In this document: piece after piece, positions 1 to 10,874 of the stretch
Position numbering within the stretch: position 1 is the first letter of the stretch
How the letters are laid out: the number at the start of each line of letters is the position of its first letter
Assembly (NCBI GenBank): GCA_902550555.1
Contig: CACCZR010000001.1
Location: forward strand, 22,191-86,190
Direction: 5' to 3'
DNA length: 64,000 nucleotides
Source: an uncultured SAR116 cluster alpha proteobacterium
Lineage (GTDB): Bacteria; Pseudomonadota; Alphaproteobacteria; Puniceispirillales; Marisalimonadaceae
The notes under the pieces: generated by a model
Told to the model about the DNA's origin: nothing
Databases searched by the model: none
What the model saw: the letters and a program-made list of their open reading frames with translations, nothing else
Translations under genes and position numbers: made by a program

Positions 1-257
1 TGTACTTCAATTCTAACCATTCCATGTCTTTCATCTTTTGAAGAGCTAACAGCATTTAAACTAAATGTGTCAAAGAATGAAGGCCACCCAGAATGAGAAT
101 CATATTTTGCATCGCTTGAGAATAAATTAGAATTGCAACAAACACATTTATAAATACCTTTTTCTTTATTATGTAAATATTCACCTGAAAAAGGTGGTTC
201 AGTTCCATGCTGTTGTGTAATATAATATTGATCTTCAGATAATTTATTTTTATTCAT
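1..257 (-). CDS. msrB: peptide-methionine (R)-S-oxide reductase MsrB (partial, runs off left edge)
   Basis: Manual translation of minus strand: MNKNKLSEDQYYITQQHGTEPPFSGEYLHNKEKGIYKCVCCNSNLFSSDAKYDSHSGWPSFFDTF..., typical MsrB GTEPPFSGEY / SGWPSF motifs. Confidence 0.9.
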   Translation of the reverse strand, partial: MNKNKLSEDQYYITQQHGTEPPFSGEYLHNKEKGIYKCVCCNSNLFSSDAKYDSHSGWPSFFDTFSLNAVSSSKDERHGMVRIEV

Positions 258-314
258 TCATAATCAATATAGAAAATAACATAAATTTACAATAAATTAT
301 ATTAGTTCTAAAAT

Positions 315-926
315 TCAATTCATGGAATTTAATATTTTACTAACTTTAACTACTCTTATTATTGCAGTTAAAAAACATAACAGTGCAAATATCCAAGCTA
401 TGAAACTTGCTAATTCATAAAATACAAACATTAATATGAATAAAATTATAGTTTCTGCTCCTTCAATAAGACCTTCACTATAGAAAAATGATTTTTTTGA
501 AAGTTGCTCAATTTTAATTTTTTTTTTCTCAAAAATCCAAGCTGTCGTTAAAAAAGTGGCACATGTTCCTATAAAAGATGTTAGTAACAATGACATGGAC
601 AAGAAATTATTATTATCGAATAAAATAAAGCCAAATGGTAAAAAAGAATAAATTAAAAAATCAGAAATTATGTCGTAAAAACCACCTAAATCTGTTGGCT
701 TTTTTAACCTAGCCAAAGTTCCGTCAACACCGTCAAAAAATCTATTTGATATAAAAAAAATTAAAGCAATATATATCATTCCTAAAGATAAAAAAACAAA
801 ACAAAAAACACCTAAAATAAAACTAAATAATGTAATTTGATTTGGTGAAATGTTATATTTTAGTAGAATAGTTGAAAATTCTGTTAAAACTGGTTTAAAA
901 ATTAAATTCAATTTTTGGTCTAGCAT
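315..926 (-). CDS. CDP-alcohol phosphatidyltransferase family protein
   Basis: DGVDGTLARLKKPTDLGGFYDIISDF resembles the CDP-alcohol phosphotransferase motif D(G)xDGxxAR...GxxxDxxxD; multi-TM. Confidence 0.85.
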   Translation of the reverse strand: MLDQKLNLIFKPVLTEFSTILLKYNISPNQITLFSFILGVFCFVFLSLGMIYIALIFFISNRFFDGVDGTLARLKKPTDLGGFYDIISDFLIYSFLPFGFILFDNNNFLSMSLLLTSFIGTCATFLTTAWIFEKKKIKIEQLSKKSFFYSEGLIEGAETIILFILMFVFYELASFIAWIFALLCFLTAIIRVVKVSKILNSMN

Positions 927-933
927 ATTATTT

Positions 934-1950
934 TTAAGGTAATATGAATAGCTGTTTTGGAAAAATTAAATCTGGATCATTTATTTTATCTTTATTTAGA
1001 TTAATAATATCTATGTATTTTTGTCCTCCACCTAATCTTTGATAAGCTATTTTCCACAATGCATCTCCTTTTTGAACAACTAACAGAGTTTTATTCCCAG
1101 CATTTTTGAGAACTTCGCCATAAATATTTACATCATCTTTTGCAATTATTTTTCCTTCTTTGTTAATAAGATTAACTATTAAAACTTGTTTACCAGATAT
1201 TAATGAATTTGGTAATGTAATATTCCAAGCATTATCTAAAATTGACCCACTGAATACTTTACCTCCTAATATTCTCGCCTCAACCTTAACACCTTTTATT
1301 GAATACCCTGTAATCGCTAATTGATTTAATTCTAGATCATTTGTAAGCGATAAAATTGAAATTTCAGGATTTAAGTTATTAACAGAATTTTGAGAAATTA
1401 ATTTTAGTTTTTTTCTCTTTTGGCTTAAGTTAGGTGATTGTATTATTTTAGTAGCTTTAATACCATTTGTATCAATAATAGCTACTATCGGAACTGTGTC
1501 TTTATTATTATCAATTTTAATAGCTATCGCGTCATTTGAAACTATTATTTTTTTATCCAATGAAGTTATTTTAAGAGCTAAAATATGATCCCCTACACTT
1601 AGTGGTTTTTCAGTAACAATTACAAATTCTCCAATATTATCAGATAAGGTTTTTGCAATTATTTTTCCATTTGAAATTGCATTTAACTCAGAATTTGGAA
1701 GAGTTTTTCCTGCTATAAGAACATCACCATTTGGGTTTACTCGGATTGTTTGTAAGTTTAAAATTTTTTCACTTTTAATATTATCTATTTTTTCATCCTC
1801 TTTAATAAGAGGTTTTGCTTCTTTGATTTTATCAACTACAGGTACATTTATTTTTTTTTCTACAATATTTGATGGTTGATAAATATTATAAGTTATTGCT
1901 CCAACAGCTAAAAAAGTTCCTAAAAAAAGCAAGTATGTTATTTTAGACAA
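934..1950 (-). CDS. LysM peptidoglycan-binding domain protein, membrane anchored
   Basis: N-terminal TM; C-terminal LysM-like VVQKGDALWKIAYQRLGGGQKYIDIINLNKDKINDPDLIFPKQLFILP. Confidence 0.8.
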   Translation of the reverse strand: MSKITYLLFLGTFLAVGAITYNIYQPSNIVEKKINVPVVDKIKEAKPLIKEDEKIDNIKSEKILNLQTIRVNPNGDVLIAGKTLPNSELNAISNGKIIAKTLSDNIGEFVIVTEKPLSVGDHILALKITSLDKKIIVSNDAIAIKIDNNKDTVPIVAIIDTNGIKATKIIQSPNLSQKRKKLKLISQNSVNNLNPEISILSLTNDLELNQLAITGYSIKGVKVEARILGGKVFSGSILDNAWNITLPNSLISGKQVLIVNLINKEGKIIAKDDVNIYGEVLKNAGNKTLLVVQKGDALWKIAYQRLGGGQKYIDIINLNKDKINDPDLIFPKQLFILP

Positions 1951-2018
1951 AATATTTATCTTTCTATATAGTATTAATAATTTAACATTACTAAATACTT
2001 AAATCAAAGATTTAAAAG

Positions 2019-2564
2019 ATGACAAAGAAAAATATTTGTGTATTTTGCGGTGCCTCTTCAGGCTCTACTCCTGACTATAAAATTTTAGCAAAGAAAGTTG
2101 GTAAAATTATAGGAGAAAATAATTTCAATTTGATTTATGGTGCTGGTAGTACTGGGCTGATGGGTGCTTGTGCAAAGTCAGCTAAACGATATGGAGCAAA
2201 AGTTTTTGGTGTAATGCCAAACTTTCTTGCAAGAATTGAAAAACCATTAGATGATATTAATATCAAATTTACATCTACAATGAGAACAAGAAAAGCTATC
2301 ATGTATAAAAAAGCATCCTTGTTTATAATTTTACCTGGTGGTATTGGCACTCTTGATGAATGTGTTGAAGTGTTAACATTAATTCAGTTGAAACAAATAA
2401 AAGAAAAAAAAATAATTATATTTAACTACAAAAATTATTGGGATTTCTTGCTAAAGCTTCTTGAAAAGATGAAAAAAGAAAAATTTATGAATAATAATTT
2501 TTATTCTGATTTAATTGAATTAGATGATTTAAATAAATTAAAAACTTTTTTAAAAAGTTTTTGA
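2019..2564 (+). CDS. TIGR00730/LOG family Rossmann-fold protein (putative nucleoside 5'-monophosphate phosphoribohydrolase)
   Basis: VFCGASSGS..., GAGSTGLMGACA, MRTRKAIMYKKASLFIILPGGIGTLDE (PGGxGTxxE motif). Confidence 0.9.
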   Translation: MTKKNICVFCGASSGSTPDYKILAKKVGKIIGENNFNLIYGAGSTGLMGACAKSAKRYGAKVFGVMPNFLARIEKPLDDINIKFTSTMRTRKAIMYKKASLFIILPGGIGTLDECVEVLTLIQLKQIKEKKIIIFNYKNYWDFLLKLLEKMKKEKFMNNNFYSDLIELDDLNKLKTFLKSF

Positions 2565-2617
2565 AAATTTTTCTTTATAGTCTATACCTTATTTTATTAT
2601 TACTTTAATCGTTAGGA

Positions 2618-3988
2618 ATGAATATGCTTGATTTATTAAATATAGCCAAAACAGAGGCAGTTGGAAATAATCTTTTAAAATTAATATCTTCGTTATATAG
2701 ATCATCTAACATAAGACCAAAAGGATATCCAAATGCTATCGTTTGGGAAGGTGGTAACTTTGATAAAAATATTAACCCAATAGCACATTCATTAACTGAT
2801 GCTTATGCTCTTTTAGGTACAATTGCAGCAATTGATATTTTGAATTTACCATTTTATGCAGTACCAATGTGGTCTCAAATCAGACATGATGAAAATTTAG
2901 AGCCTTTGAGTTGGTTTGGAAACATGCCTATGACATCAATAAAATGGTCTACTGCAGGTGATGCTTATGTAAATGATAAAAATGGATCTAGAGTAGTTGT
3001 CATGGGAAAGTCTGGAAATGCCCCTTTAAGAACACAAGCTGGTGTATACTGTAATGTAAGACCATATGGCCCAATAACTGTTGTAAGATGTATGCCTTGC
3101 CTACCTTACTCCCAAAATAAACAAAAATTTGAAGTTAGCAAAGATACAGGCATCATTCATTCCGAAATGAATACACCTGGAATACAAATGGCTTATGCGG
3201 GAAGACTTTTTTTAAAAATGATTAATGAAACTGGTAAGCTTGGAAGAATTGCCTTTAAACCTACTCAGGCAATGGAAGATGGTATCAATGCAGGAATGAT
3301 AACTTGGTTGCTTGAAGGTACAAAGTTTAAAATCGGAAGAAAATGGGCAGTTAATGCTTATGAAGAACATAAAGAAAGTATCAATAAAATTATAAATTTA
3401 CTTCCTAAAGATTTTAAATCAGGTATGGAAAGTTGGACAGGTCAAATCGAACAACATATATCTGATACAAATTATGGCCTTTTGGTTTGGGATTTGATTG
3501 AAAAGAAAGAATGTGTAGTTTTAGCCACTGACTTAGACGGAGATAGACTGACTGACCTTCTCGCAGATATATCAGACCCATTAAGAAGATTTGGAGATAT
3601 TATTCTAAATCATATTAATCATGATAAAAAAATGAATACGTTATGGAATGAATTAGGTTACACAACTGGTAATGGAAGAGATATGACTTCAGTAATGCAT
3701 AGGATGGATGGGCCACCTATACATGAACAAACACTTGGTTCAGCTGATGCGATGTTACTCAGATTATTAGATGGAGATGAAAGCATGGGAGGAACAAAGC
3801 AACCCTATGACCCAAGAATTCATTTTGTTTTAATAAGAGATGCATATTTAGATGCAAATCCTAACAACAAAGAACTTAAAGAATGGTTCGATATAACTTT
3901 AAAAAAGTTTGATGATATTTATGGTGATACAAGACCAGGTTTTATTGAAGGTTATAAATCACTCAAAGAAAATATTATTCCTTGGTAA
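2618..3988 (+). CDS. conserved-looking hypothetical protein, 456 aa, family not recognised
   Basis: Long ORF with balanced composition and dense Gly/Pro/Trp/Asp-rich blocks (e.g. MHRMDGPPIHEQTLGSADAMLLRLLDGDESMGGTKQPYDPRIHFVLIRDAYLDA); no family assigned by eye. Confidence 0.85.
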   Translation: MNMLDLLNIAKTEAVGNNLLKLISSLYRSSNIRPKGYPNAIVWEGGNFDKNINPIAHSLTDAYALLGTIAAIDILNLPFYAVPMWSQIRHDENLEPLSWFGNMPMTSIKWSTAGDAYVNDKNGSRVVVMGKSGNAPLRTQAGVYCNVRPYGPITVVRCMPCLPYSQNKQKFEVSKDTGIIHSEMNTPGIQMAYAGRLFLKMINETGKLGRIAFKPTQAMEDGINAGMITWLLEGTKFKIGRKWAVNAYEEHKESINKIINLLPKDFKSGMESWTGQIEQHISDTNYGLLVWDLIEKKECVVLATDLDGDRLTDLLADISDPLRRFGDIILNHINHDKKMNTLWNELGYTTGNGRDMTSVMHRMDGPPIHEQTLGSADAMLLRLLDGDESMGGTKQPYDPRIHFVLIRDAYLDANPNNKELKEWFDITLKKFDDIYGDTRPGFIEGYKSLKENIIPW

Positions 3989-3989
3989 T

Positions 3990-5153
3990 TTAATTTAACT
4001 CTTCTTCTAATCTATTTAAAATATTTTCAAGAAATTTAATATCTGCAGCAAAACAAAGACGCAAAAAGTTATCTGCATTTTTCCCAAATGCAACTCCTGG
4101 AGCCAAACCAACTTGAGTTTTTTTAATAAGATTTTTACAAAAACTAATTGAATCCTTAGCATCATTTGCTTTGAAGAAGAAATAAAAAGCTGACTCTGGT
4201 TTACTTATCTTTAATTTAGTCCAATTTTTCATTTTATTATAAACAAAATCTCTAGAAACATGAAGATTCTTCATAACTTCTTCAACTAAAAACTTATGAT
4301 TTTTTAATGCCTTTATAAAACCCTTTTGTATAAATTCAGGTACTCCTGTTGTAGATATTTGGACCAATTTCGCTATATGCTCACCTAAATGTTCAGGATG
4401 TGTAATCCAACCTACTCTCCATCCTGTCATATTGAAACTTTTAGAGGATGAATTTATGACTAATAATTTATCCTCAGGTTCACTTAAAGATAAAAAACTT
4501 GATGATGCATTACCTCGATAGACAATTCTATGATAGACTTCATCCGCTAATAACCAACAATTTTTCTTTCTTATGTGATCTAAAATAATTTGTTGTTCAC
4601 TTGAATTAAGCATCCACCCTGTTGGATTATTAGGGCTATTTATAAAAACTAATTTTGTTTTATCAGTAATCGCATTTAAAAGTTTATCTAGATTTAAAGT
4701 CCACGTTTTATCAAATTCTAAACTAACTTCATTAATTTTAGCTTCTCTTAGAACTACAGATGATCTAATATTTGGCCAAACTGGGCCAACTATTACAACT
4801 TCATCGCCTTTTTCAAGAATTATTTCACAACAAATTTTAATGCCAAGCATACCACCATTCACTAACGAATGTTGAAAAGGTGATGTCTTAACACCAAACA
4901 TTTGATTCATATACTTAGAAATTTCTTCTCTAACCTCAGGAATTCCATTTTGATAGGTATAGAATGTTTCACCTGCTTTTAGTGCATTAATTGTTTCATT
5001 ATAAATTAATTTGTCTGTTGAAATGTTACCTTCTCCAAACCAAGCTGGATATACTACTTTCCCAGTATCTTTTGTGAAATTCCTGCCATAGTTTGCAATT
5101 TCCATGATTGGAGTTTCATTAATTAGTAAAATATTTTTATTTATAGAATTCAT
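3990..5153 (-). CDS. PLP-dependent class I/II aminotransferase
   Basis: Fold-type I motifs NSPNNPTGW, DEVYHRIVY, SSSKSFNMTGWRVGW. Confidence 0.9.
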   Translation of the reverse strand: MNSINKNILLINETPIMEIANYGRNFTKDTGKVVYPAWFGEGNISTDKLIYNETINALKAGETFYTYQNGIPEVREEISKYMNQMFGVKTSPFQHSLVNGGMLGIKICCEIILEKGDEVVIVGPVWPNIRSSVVLREAKINEVSLEFDKTWTLNLDKLLNAITDKTKLVFINSPNNPTGWMLNSSEQQIILDHIRKKNCWLLADEVYHRIVYRGNASSSFLSLSEPEDKLLVINSSSKSFNMTGWRVGWITHPEHLGEHIAKLVQISTTGVPEFIQKGFIKALKNHKFLVEEVMKNLHVSRDFVYNKMKNWTKLKISKPESAFYFFFKANDAKDSISFCKNLIKKTQVGLAPGVAFGKNADNFLRLCFAADIKFLENILNRLEEELN

Positions 5154-5157
5154 TATA

Positions 5158-7809
5158 TTATTTATTAATTAAATATTCTTTTAATAAGTTGATTGCTTTT
5201 TGAACACCTTTAATATTCTGTCCACCAGACTGAGCCATATCTGGTCTTCCTCCTCCTGGCTTACCATCAACTTTAGTAGAAATTAAATTAACTAATTCTA
5301 CTGCATTTAATTTATGTGTTATTTCTTTTCTTATATTAACAACACAAGAAACCTTTTTATTTATAGTTGTAACTATACACACAACGTCTAACTTATTTTT
5401 TTTTAACATTTTTTCAGCATAAGATCTCAATTCTTTAGGTTGCAATTCTTCACTAACAACTGAAAAAAAATTAAACCCATTTATCATCTCTGATTTCACT
5501 AGAAAGTCATTTTCATCAGAGTCTACCTCTTTTTTTATTTTTTTTAATTTTGTATTTTCTTCAATTAATTGATCAATTTTTTTTATTATATTTGATGAAT
5601 TTATATTTAATTTTGATGTGATTATTTTAATAATTTCATTTTTATCCTCATAATACAACATTGCACTTTTTCTTGTAATAGCTTCAATTCTCCTTATCCC
5701 AGATGCTACTCCACTTTCTCCAATAATTTTGAATCTAATAACTTCACCAACTGATTGTAAATGTGTACCACCGCATAATTCAACTGACCACGCTATTCTT
5801 TTTTTTGTTATTGATTTTCCCATAGAAACAACCCTTACTTCATCTCCATATTTTTCACCAAAAAGAGCTATAGCACCTTTTTCCATTGCTGACTTCTGAT
5901 CCATAATTTCAGTATTTACTTTGTCATTCTGATATATTTTTTGATTAACAACATCTTCTATCTTTTTTAAAGTATTTGATTGAATTGGATTATTTAAATT
6001 AAAATCAAATCTTAATTTTTCATTGCTAACTAATGATCCTTTTTGTTTAACATTTGTCCCAAACTCTTCTCTAAGTGCTTCGTGAAGAAGATGTGTAGAA
6101 GTATGATTGGAAGAAATTTCTTTTCTGTTTTCTCTATCTACTTCTAAATTTAATACGTCATCCGTATTAATATAGCCCTTTACTACTATCACTTTATGCA
6201 AAAACATAATTTTATCTGCTACTTTAATTTTTTTACAATCTAAAACTTTTATCTTAACATTATTAGAATTAACATAACCAACGTCCCCTTTCTGACCACC
6301 ACTTTCAGCATAAAATACAGTAGTGTCAAAAATTAAGTCTCCCTTTTCAGATTCTTTTAGACTTTTAGAAAATTTATTATTTTTTATGATACTCATACAT
6401 TTGCCTTCACATTTTAAATTGTCATAACCAATAAAATTTGTTGATGAGTAATCATTTAAAGTCTTCATTATCTCTGAACTAATTTCATCATCTCCTGATC
6501 CAATCCATGCTGCTCTTGCTCTTCTTTTTTGTTTTTTCATTTCTATTTCAAAGGTTTCTTCATCTACCTTCCATGCATGTGCTTTTAAAACATCTTGAGT
6601 TAAATCTAATGGAAAACCGTATGTGTCATATAATTCAAAAGCTTTTTTTCCTGAAAAAATTTTTTCATTGTTTTTTTGTAAAATCTCAGTATGTAAAATA
6701 TCTAAACCTCTATCTAAAGTTTCTCTAAATTTTAGTTCTTCATTCAGAATAATGTTTTTGACAAAATCTTTATTTTCATATAACTCAGGATATGCAGACC
6801 CCATTTCATCTACAAGATAATCAGATAATTCATTCATAAATGGTTTTTGATAACCTAATATATTTGAATGTCTAATAGCTCTTCTCAATATTCTTCTTAG
6901 AACATAACCTCTTCCATCATTGCTAGGAAGCACTCCCTCAGCAATTAAAAATACACTTGATCTGATGTGATCTGCTATTACTCTATGTGAAGCAGCATTA
7001 TTAAATGTAACTTTAGACTTTGTTACTTCAGATGATGCTTTAATAAGGGTTTTAAATAAATCTGTTTCATAGTTGTCATGTGTTCCTTGTAGCAAAGCTG
7101 ATATTCTCTCTAAACCCATCCCTGTATCAATGCTTGGTTTTGGTAAATTTACTCTTGTCTTTGTATCAATTTGTTCATATTGCATAAAAACAAGATTCCA
7201 TATTTCTATAAATCTATCACCATCTTCATCCTTTGAACCAGGAGGGCCACCTTTTACACTTTCACCATGATCATAGAAAATCTCTGAACATGGGCCGCAT
7301 GGCCCTGAATCACCCATACTCCAAAAATTATCACTTGTATTGATTTTAATGATTTTTCTTTCATTAAGATTACCAATTTTTTTCCACAAGCGTTCAGCTT
7401 CTTCGTCTTCATGAAATATAGTTACTAATAATTTATTTTCAGGAATTTCAAATACTTTGGTAAGCAAATCCCAAGACTGATGTATTGCTTGTTCCTTAAA
7501 ATAATCTCCAAATGAAAAGTTTCCTAACATTTCAAAAAATGTATGGTGACGCGCAGTATGACCTACATTCTCCAAATCATTATGCTTTCCACCAGCTCTA
7601 AGACATTTTTGAGAAGTAACAGCTTTATCGTAATCTCTTTTTTCAACTCCAGTAAAAATATTTTTAAATTGAACCATACCTGAATTCGTGAATAAAAGAG
7701 TAGGATCGTTTTCAGGGACTAAATTACTAGATTTAATTTCTTTATGACTATTTTTCTTAAAATACTGTATAAAAGTATTTCTTATTTCTGAAAGATTCAT
7801 ATTCTTCAT
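5158..7809 (-). CDS. alaS: alanine--tRNA ligase
   Basis: NTFIQYFKKNSHKEIKSSNLVPENDPTLLFTNSGMVQFK; HHTFFEMLGNFSFGDYFK; C-terminal CGGTH; GKPGGGRPDMAQSGG. Confidence 0.98.
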   Translation of the reverse strand: MKNMNLSEIRNTFIQYFKKNSHKEIKSSNLVPENDPTLLFTNSGMVQFKNIFTGVEKRDYDKAVTSQKCLRAGGKHNDLENVGHTARHHTFFEMLGNFSFGDYFKEQAIHQSWDLLTKVFEIPENKLLVTIFHEDEEAERLWKKIGNLNERKIIKINTSDNFWSMGDSGPCGPCSEIFYDHGESVKGGPPGSKDEDGDRFIEIWNLVFMQYEQIDTKTRVNLPKPSIDTGMGLERISALLQGTHDNYETDLFKTLIKASSEVTKSKVTFNNAASHRVIADHIRSSVFLIAEGVLPSNDGRGYVLRRILRRAIRHSNILGYQKPFMNELSDYLVDEMGSAYPELYENKDFVKNIILNEELKFRETLDRGLDILHTEILQKNNEKIFSGKKAFELYDTYGFPLDLTQDVLKAHAWKVDEETFEIEMKKQKRRARAAWIGSGDDEISSEIMKTLNDYSSTNFIGYDNLKCEGKCMSIIKNNKFSKSLKESEKGDLIFDTTVFYAESGGQKGDVGYVNSNNVKIKVLDCKKIKVADKIMFLHKVIVVKGYINTDDVLNLEVDRENRKEISSNHTSTHLLHEALREEFGTNVKQKGSLVSNEKLRFDFNLNNPIQSNTLKKIEDVVNQKIYQNDKVNTEIMDQKSAMEKGAIALFGEKYGDEVRVVSMGKSITKKRIAWSVELCGGTHLQSVGEVIRFKIIGESGVASGIRRIEAITRKSAMLYYEDKNEIIKIITSKLNINSSNIIKKIDQLIEENTKLKKIKKEVDSDENDFLVKSEMINGFNFFSVVSEELQPKELRSYAEKMLKKNKLDVVCIVTTINKKVSCVVNIRKEITHKLNAVELVNLISTKVDGKPGGGRPDMAQSGGQNIKGVQKAINLLKEYLINK

Positions 7810-7879
7810 AACAAAACCAATTAAAAAATATATTTAATTATTTTGTTAATATTAAAGCAAGTTTAAATAATAAAAAAAA

Positions 7880-8953
7880 TTACTCTTCTGTATTTTTTTC
7901 CTCAGAAACCTCTGGATTCATCATAATATTATCAACTAATCCAGAATTACTTCTAATTTTATTTTCTATTTCCAATGCAGTATCTGGATTATCTTTTAAA
8001 TACTTTTTTGCATTTTCCTTACCTTGACCAATTCTCTGATCATTGTAAGAGAACCATGCACCTGCCTTATCAATAATATCTGCTGCAACACCTAAATCTA
8101 TAAGTTCTCCATATTTTGAAATTCCTTCTCCGTACATAATATCAAATTCTACAGTTCTAAAAGGAGGTGCAACTTTGTTTTTAACAACTTTAACTCTTGT
8201 TTGATTTCCAACTATTTCATCCTTATCTTTTATAGCTCCAATTCTTCTTATATCGAGTCTTACGGATGAATAAAATTTTAGAGCATTTCCACCTGCTGTA
8301 GTTTCAGGACTTCCAAACATAACTCCAATCTTTAACCTGATTTGATTTATGAATATAACTAGACAATTAGATTTAGATATTGATGAAGTAAGTTTTCGTA
8401 ATGCTTGACTCATTAATCGAGCTTGAAGTCCAACATGCGTATCACCCATGTCTCCCTCTAATTCAGCTCGTGGTACTAAAGCAGCGACCGAGTCTATAAC
8501 CATTACTGATATAGCGCCTGATCTAACTAATGTATCAGCAATCTCTAATGCTTGTTCACCAGCATCAGGTTGTGAGATAAGCAATTCATCAATATTCACA
8601 CCCAATTTTTTAGCATAAACGGGGTCTAAGGCATGTTCCGCATCTACAAAAGCACAGGAACCTCCTTGCTTTTGTGCTTCAGCGATAGCATGAAGCGCTA
8701 AAGTCGTCTTACCAGAACTTTCTGGACCATAAATTTCAATTATTCTACCTTTTGGAAAACCACCTATTCCAAGGGCAATGTCTAACCCAAGTGATCCTGT
8801 GGAAATTGATTGAATATCAATATTTTGATCATTTTCTCCTAATTTCATCACAGAACCTTTACCAAAGTTCTTTTCAATTTGTGAAATTGCACCTTCTAGT
8901 GCTAAATTTTTATTTTCATTATCCATGGAAAAATCAAGTACCTCAGCATTCAT
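7880..8953 (-). CDS. recA: recombinase RecA
   Basis: [46 protein letters not shown]. Confidence 0.99.
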   Translation of the reverse strand: MNAEVLDFSMDNENKNLALEGAISQIEKNFGKGSVMKLGENDQNIDIQSISTGSLGLDIALGIGGFPKGRIIEIYGPESSGKTTLALHAIAEAQKQGGSCAFVDAEHALDPVYAKKLGVNIDELLISQPDAGEQALEIADTLVRSGAISVMVIDSVAALVPRAELEGDMGDTHVGLQARLMSQALRKLTSSISKSNCLVIFINQIRLKIGVMFGSPETTAGGNALKFYSSVRLDIRRIGAIKDKDEIVGNQTRVKVVKNKVAPPFRTVEFDIMYGEGISKYGELIDLGVAADIIDKAGAWFSYNDQRIGQGKENAKKYLKDNPDTALEIENKIRSNSGLVDNIMMNPEVSEEKNTEE

Positions 8954-9016
8954 TTTTATACTCCTAAAAAATTTATAAGAATATAATATTCATGTTTTGT
9001 TCTCATGTCAACAAAT

Positions 9017-9031
9017 GTTCACATTTTGTTC
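9017..9031 (-). promoter_or_regulatory. putative alphaproteobacterial LexA/SOS box (GTTC-N7-GTTC) upstream of recA
   Basis: gttc acatttt gttc at 9017-9031, about 64 bp upstream of the recA start. Confidence 0.7.
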
Positions 9032-9034
9032 TTT

Positions 9035-9514
9035 TTAATCGTCTTTATGTATTCTTTCCATTTTTTCATGCCTTTCTTGAGCATCTAAACATAAAGATGC
9101 TATCGGCCTTGCGATTAATCTTTTAATACCAATAGGCTCATCTGTTTCTTCACAGTAACCGTATGTTCCTAAATCAATTCTTCTTAAAGCGGAATCAATT
9201 TTACTAATTAATTTTCTTTCTCTATCTCTTGTACGTAGTTGAATAGCAGCATTACTTTCAACTTGAGCTCTGTCAGCGATATCAGGTCTCTGCAATCCAT
9301 CTTCAGACAGATCATCTTTTGTATCTGAAGCCTCATTTAATAATTCTTTTTTCCATATTAAAAGTTTTTGTCTAAAAAATTCTAAATGGTTTTCATTCAT
9401 ATATTCTTCAATATCTGTAGGCATATAATCTTCAGGAAGTACAATTCTAGACCCTTGAATGCCAGTCTTATTTGAAGTTTCATTATTTATTTTATTTTTA
9501 TCTATAGAATTCAT
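9035..9514 (-). CDS. dksA: DksA/TraR family RNA polymerase-binding protein
   Basis: LRTRDRERKLISKIDSALRRIDLGTYGYCEETDEPIGIKRLIARPIASLCLDAQERHEK. Confidence 0.9.
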   Translation of the reverse strand: MNSIDKNKINNETSNKTGIQGSRIVLPEDYMPTDIEEYMNENHLEFFRQKLLIWKKELLNEASDTKDDLSEDGLQRPDIADRAQVESNAAIQLRTRDRERKLISKIDSALRRIDLGTYGYCEETDEPIGIKRLIARPIASLCLDAQERHEKMERIHKDD

Positions 9515-9639
9515 TTAAAAACACCTTATATAAATTGTATGTAGGCTTATAATGAAACCTATAAAAGTTCAACATATTTTTTTAAAAAAATTAATTAGAC
9601 GTAGAGATGCCAAATAAATAATCAATAAAGATAACTTTT

Positions 9640-10869
9640 ATGAATAAACAACTATATAAAAATTTACTTGTTAATGAATTGACAAAAATAAAAAAAGAAA
9701 ACAGATATAGAATTTTTAATGAAATTAAGAAAAATGGTTCTTTTCCAGTAGCTAAAAAAGCCTATAGAAATAAAAGTAAAGATATTCTCATTTGGTGTTC
9801 AAATGATTATCTCGGAATGAGTAGAAATGAGATATCTATAAAAAGAGCAAAAGAATGTCTAGATAATTATGGAATTGGTTCAGGAGGGACAAGAAATATA
9901 TCTGGAACTCATACGCCTCTAGTTAAATTAGAAACTGAATTAGCTAATTTACATTGCAAACAAAAAGCGTTGGTTTTTACATCTGGATACGTAGCAAATG
10001 AAAGTGCAATTGGCGCATTAACAACTATATTTAAGGATTCGATTATATTTTCTGATGAAAAAAACCATGCATCAATCATTTCTGGAATAAAAAAAAATAA
10101 ATCTGAAAAATATATTTTTAATCATAATGACATGATTGATTTAGAAAATAAATTATCTTTAGTGGATGTTAATCGTCCTAAAATTATTATATTCGAATCT
10201 ATTTATTCAATGGATGGAAGTATAGGTAATTTACCTGGAATAGTTAATTTATCCAAAAAATATAATGCGTTCACTTATGTTGATGAAGTTCATGCAGTTG
10301 GTATGTACGGAAAAACAGGTGCAGGAATTTCAGAAAAATATAATTTGCAAAATGATATTGATATTATTCAAGGAACACTAGCCAAAGCTTTTGGAACAAT
10401 AGGAGGCTACATAGCATCTGATGATCTTATCTGTGATGCTATTAGATCCACAGCAAGCGGCTTTATCTTCACCACTTCGCTGCCTCCATTAGTGGCTGAA
10501 AGTGCAAGAGCATCTATTGAATATCTTAAATCTAACAGTGAATTAAGAATTAAGCAGCAAGAAAACGTTGAATTTTTAAAAAATGAACTTTTAAAAAATG
10601 ATATTGAGATACTTCAAAATACGACTCATATTATCCCCGTGATGATTAGAGAGGCTGAATTATGTAATGAAATAAGTAAACACTTACTTGATAACTATGG
10701 TCATTATATACAACCAATTAATTACCCAACTGTAAAAAAAGGAGAAGAGAGGTTAAGAGTTACACCAGGACCATTTCATAATAAAAAAATGATGTCAGAT
10801 TTAGTTAATAGTTTAAAAGAAACATTTAGAAGATTTAATTTTTCAAAATCCAGCATTAATGCAGCGTAA
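9640..10869 (+). CDS. hemA: 5-aminolevulinate synthase (C4 pathway)
   Basis: [49 protein letters not shown]. Confidence 0.97.
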   Translation: MNKQLYKNLLVNELTKIKKENRYRIFNEIKKNGSFPVAKKAYRNKSKDILIWCSNDYLGMSRNEISIKRAKECLDNYGIGSGGTRNISGTHTPLVKLETELANLHCKQKALVFTSGYVANESAIGALTTIFKDSIIFSDEKNHASIISGIKKNKSEKYIFNHNDMIDLENKLSLVDVNRPKIIIFESIYSMDGSIGNLPGIVNLSKKYNAFTYVDEVHAVGMYGKTGAGISEKYNLQNDIDIIQGTLAKAFGTIGGYIASDDLICDAIRSTASGFIFTTSLPPLVAESARASIEYLKSNSELRIKQQENVEFLKNELLKNDIEILQNTTHIIPVMIREAELCNEISKHLLDNYGHYIQPINYPTVKKGEERLRVTPGPFHNKKMMSDLVNSLKETFRRFNFSKSSINAA

Positions 10870-10874
10870 ATAAA

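Noticed and set aside
2135-2350. ORF antisense within the LOG-family gene
   Set aside because: Contained in a recognised gene on the opposite strand.
6507-7270. ORFs antisense to alaS (6507-6728, 6623-6820, 7073-7270)
   Set aside because: Low-complexity translations opposite a clear alaS; no independent evidence.
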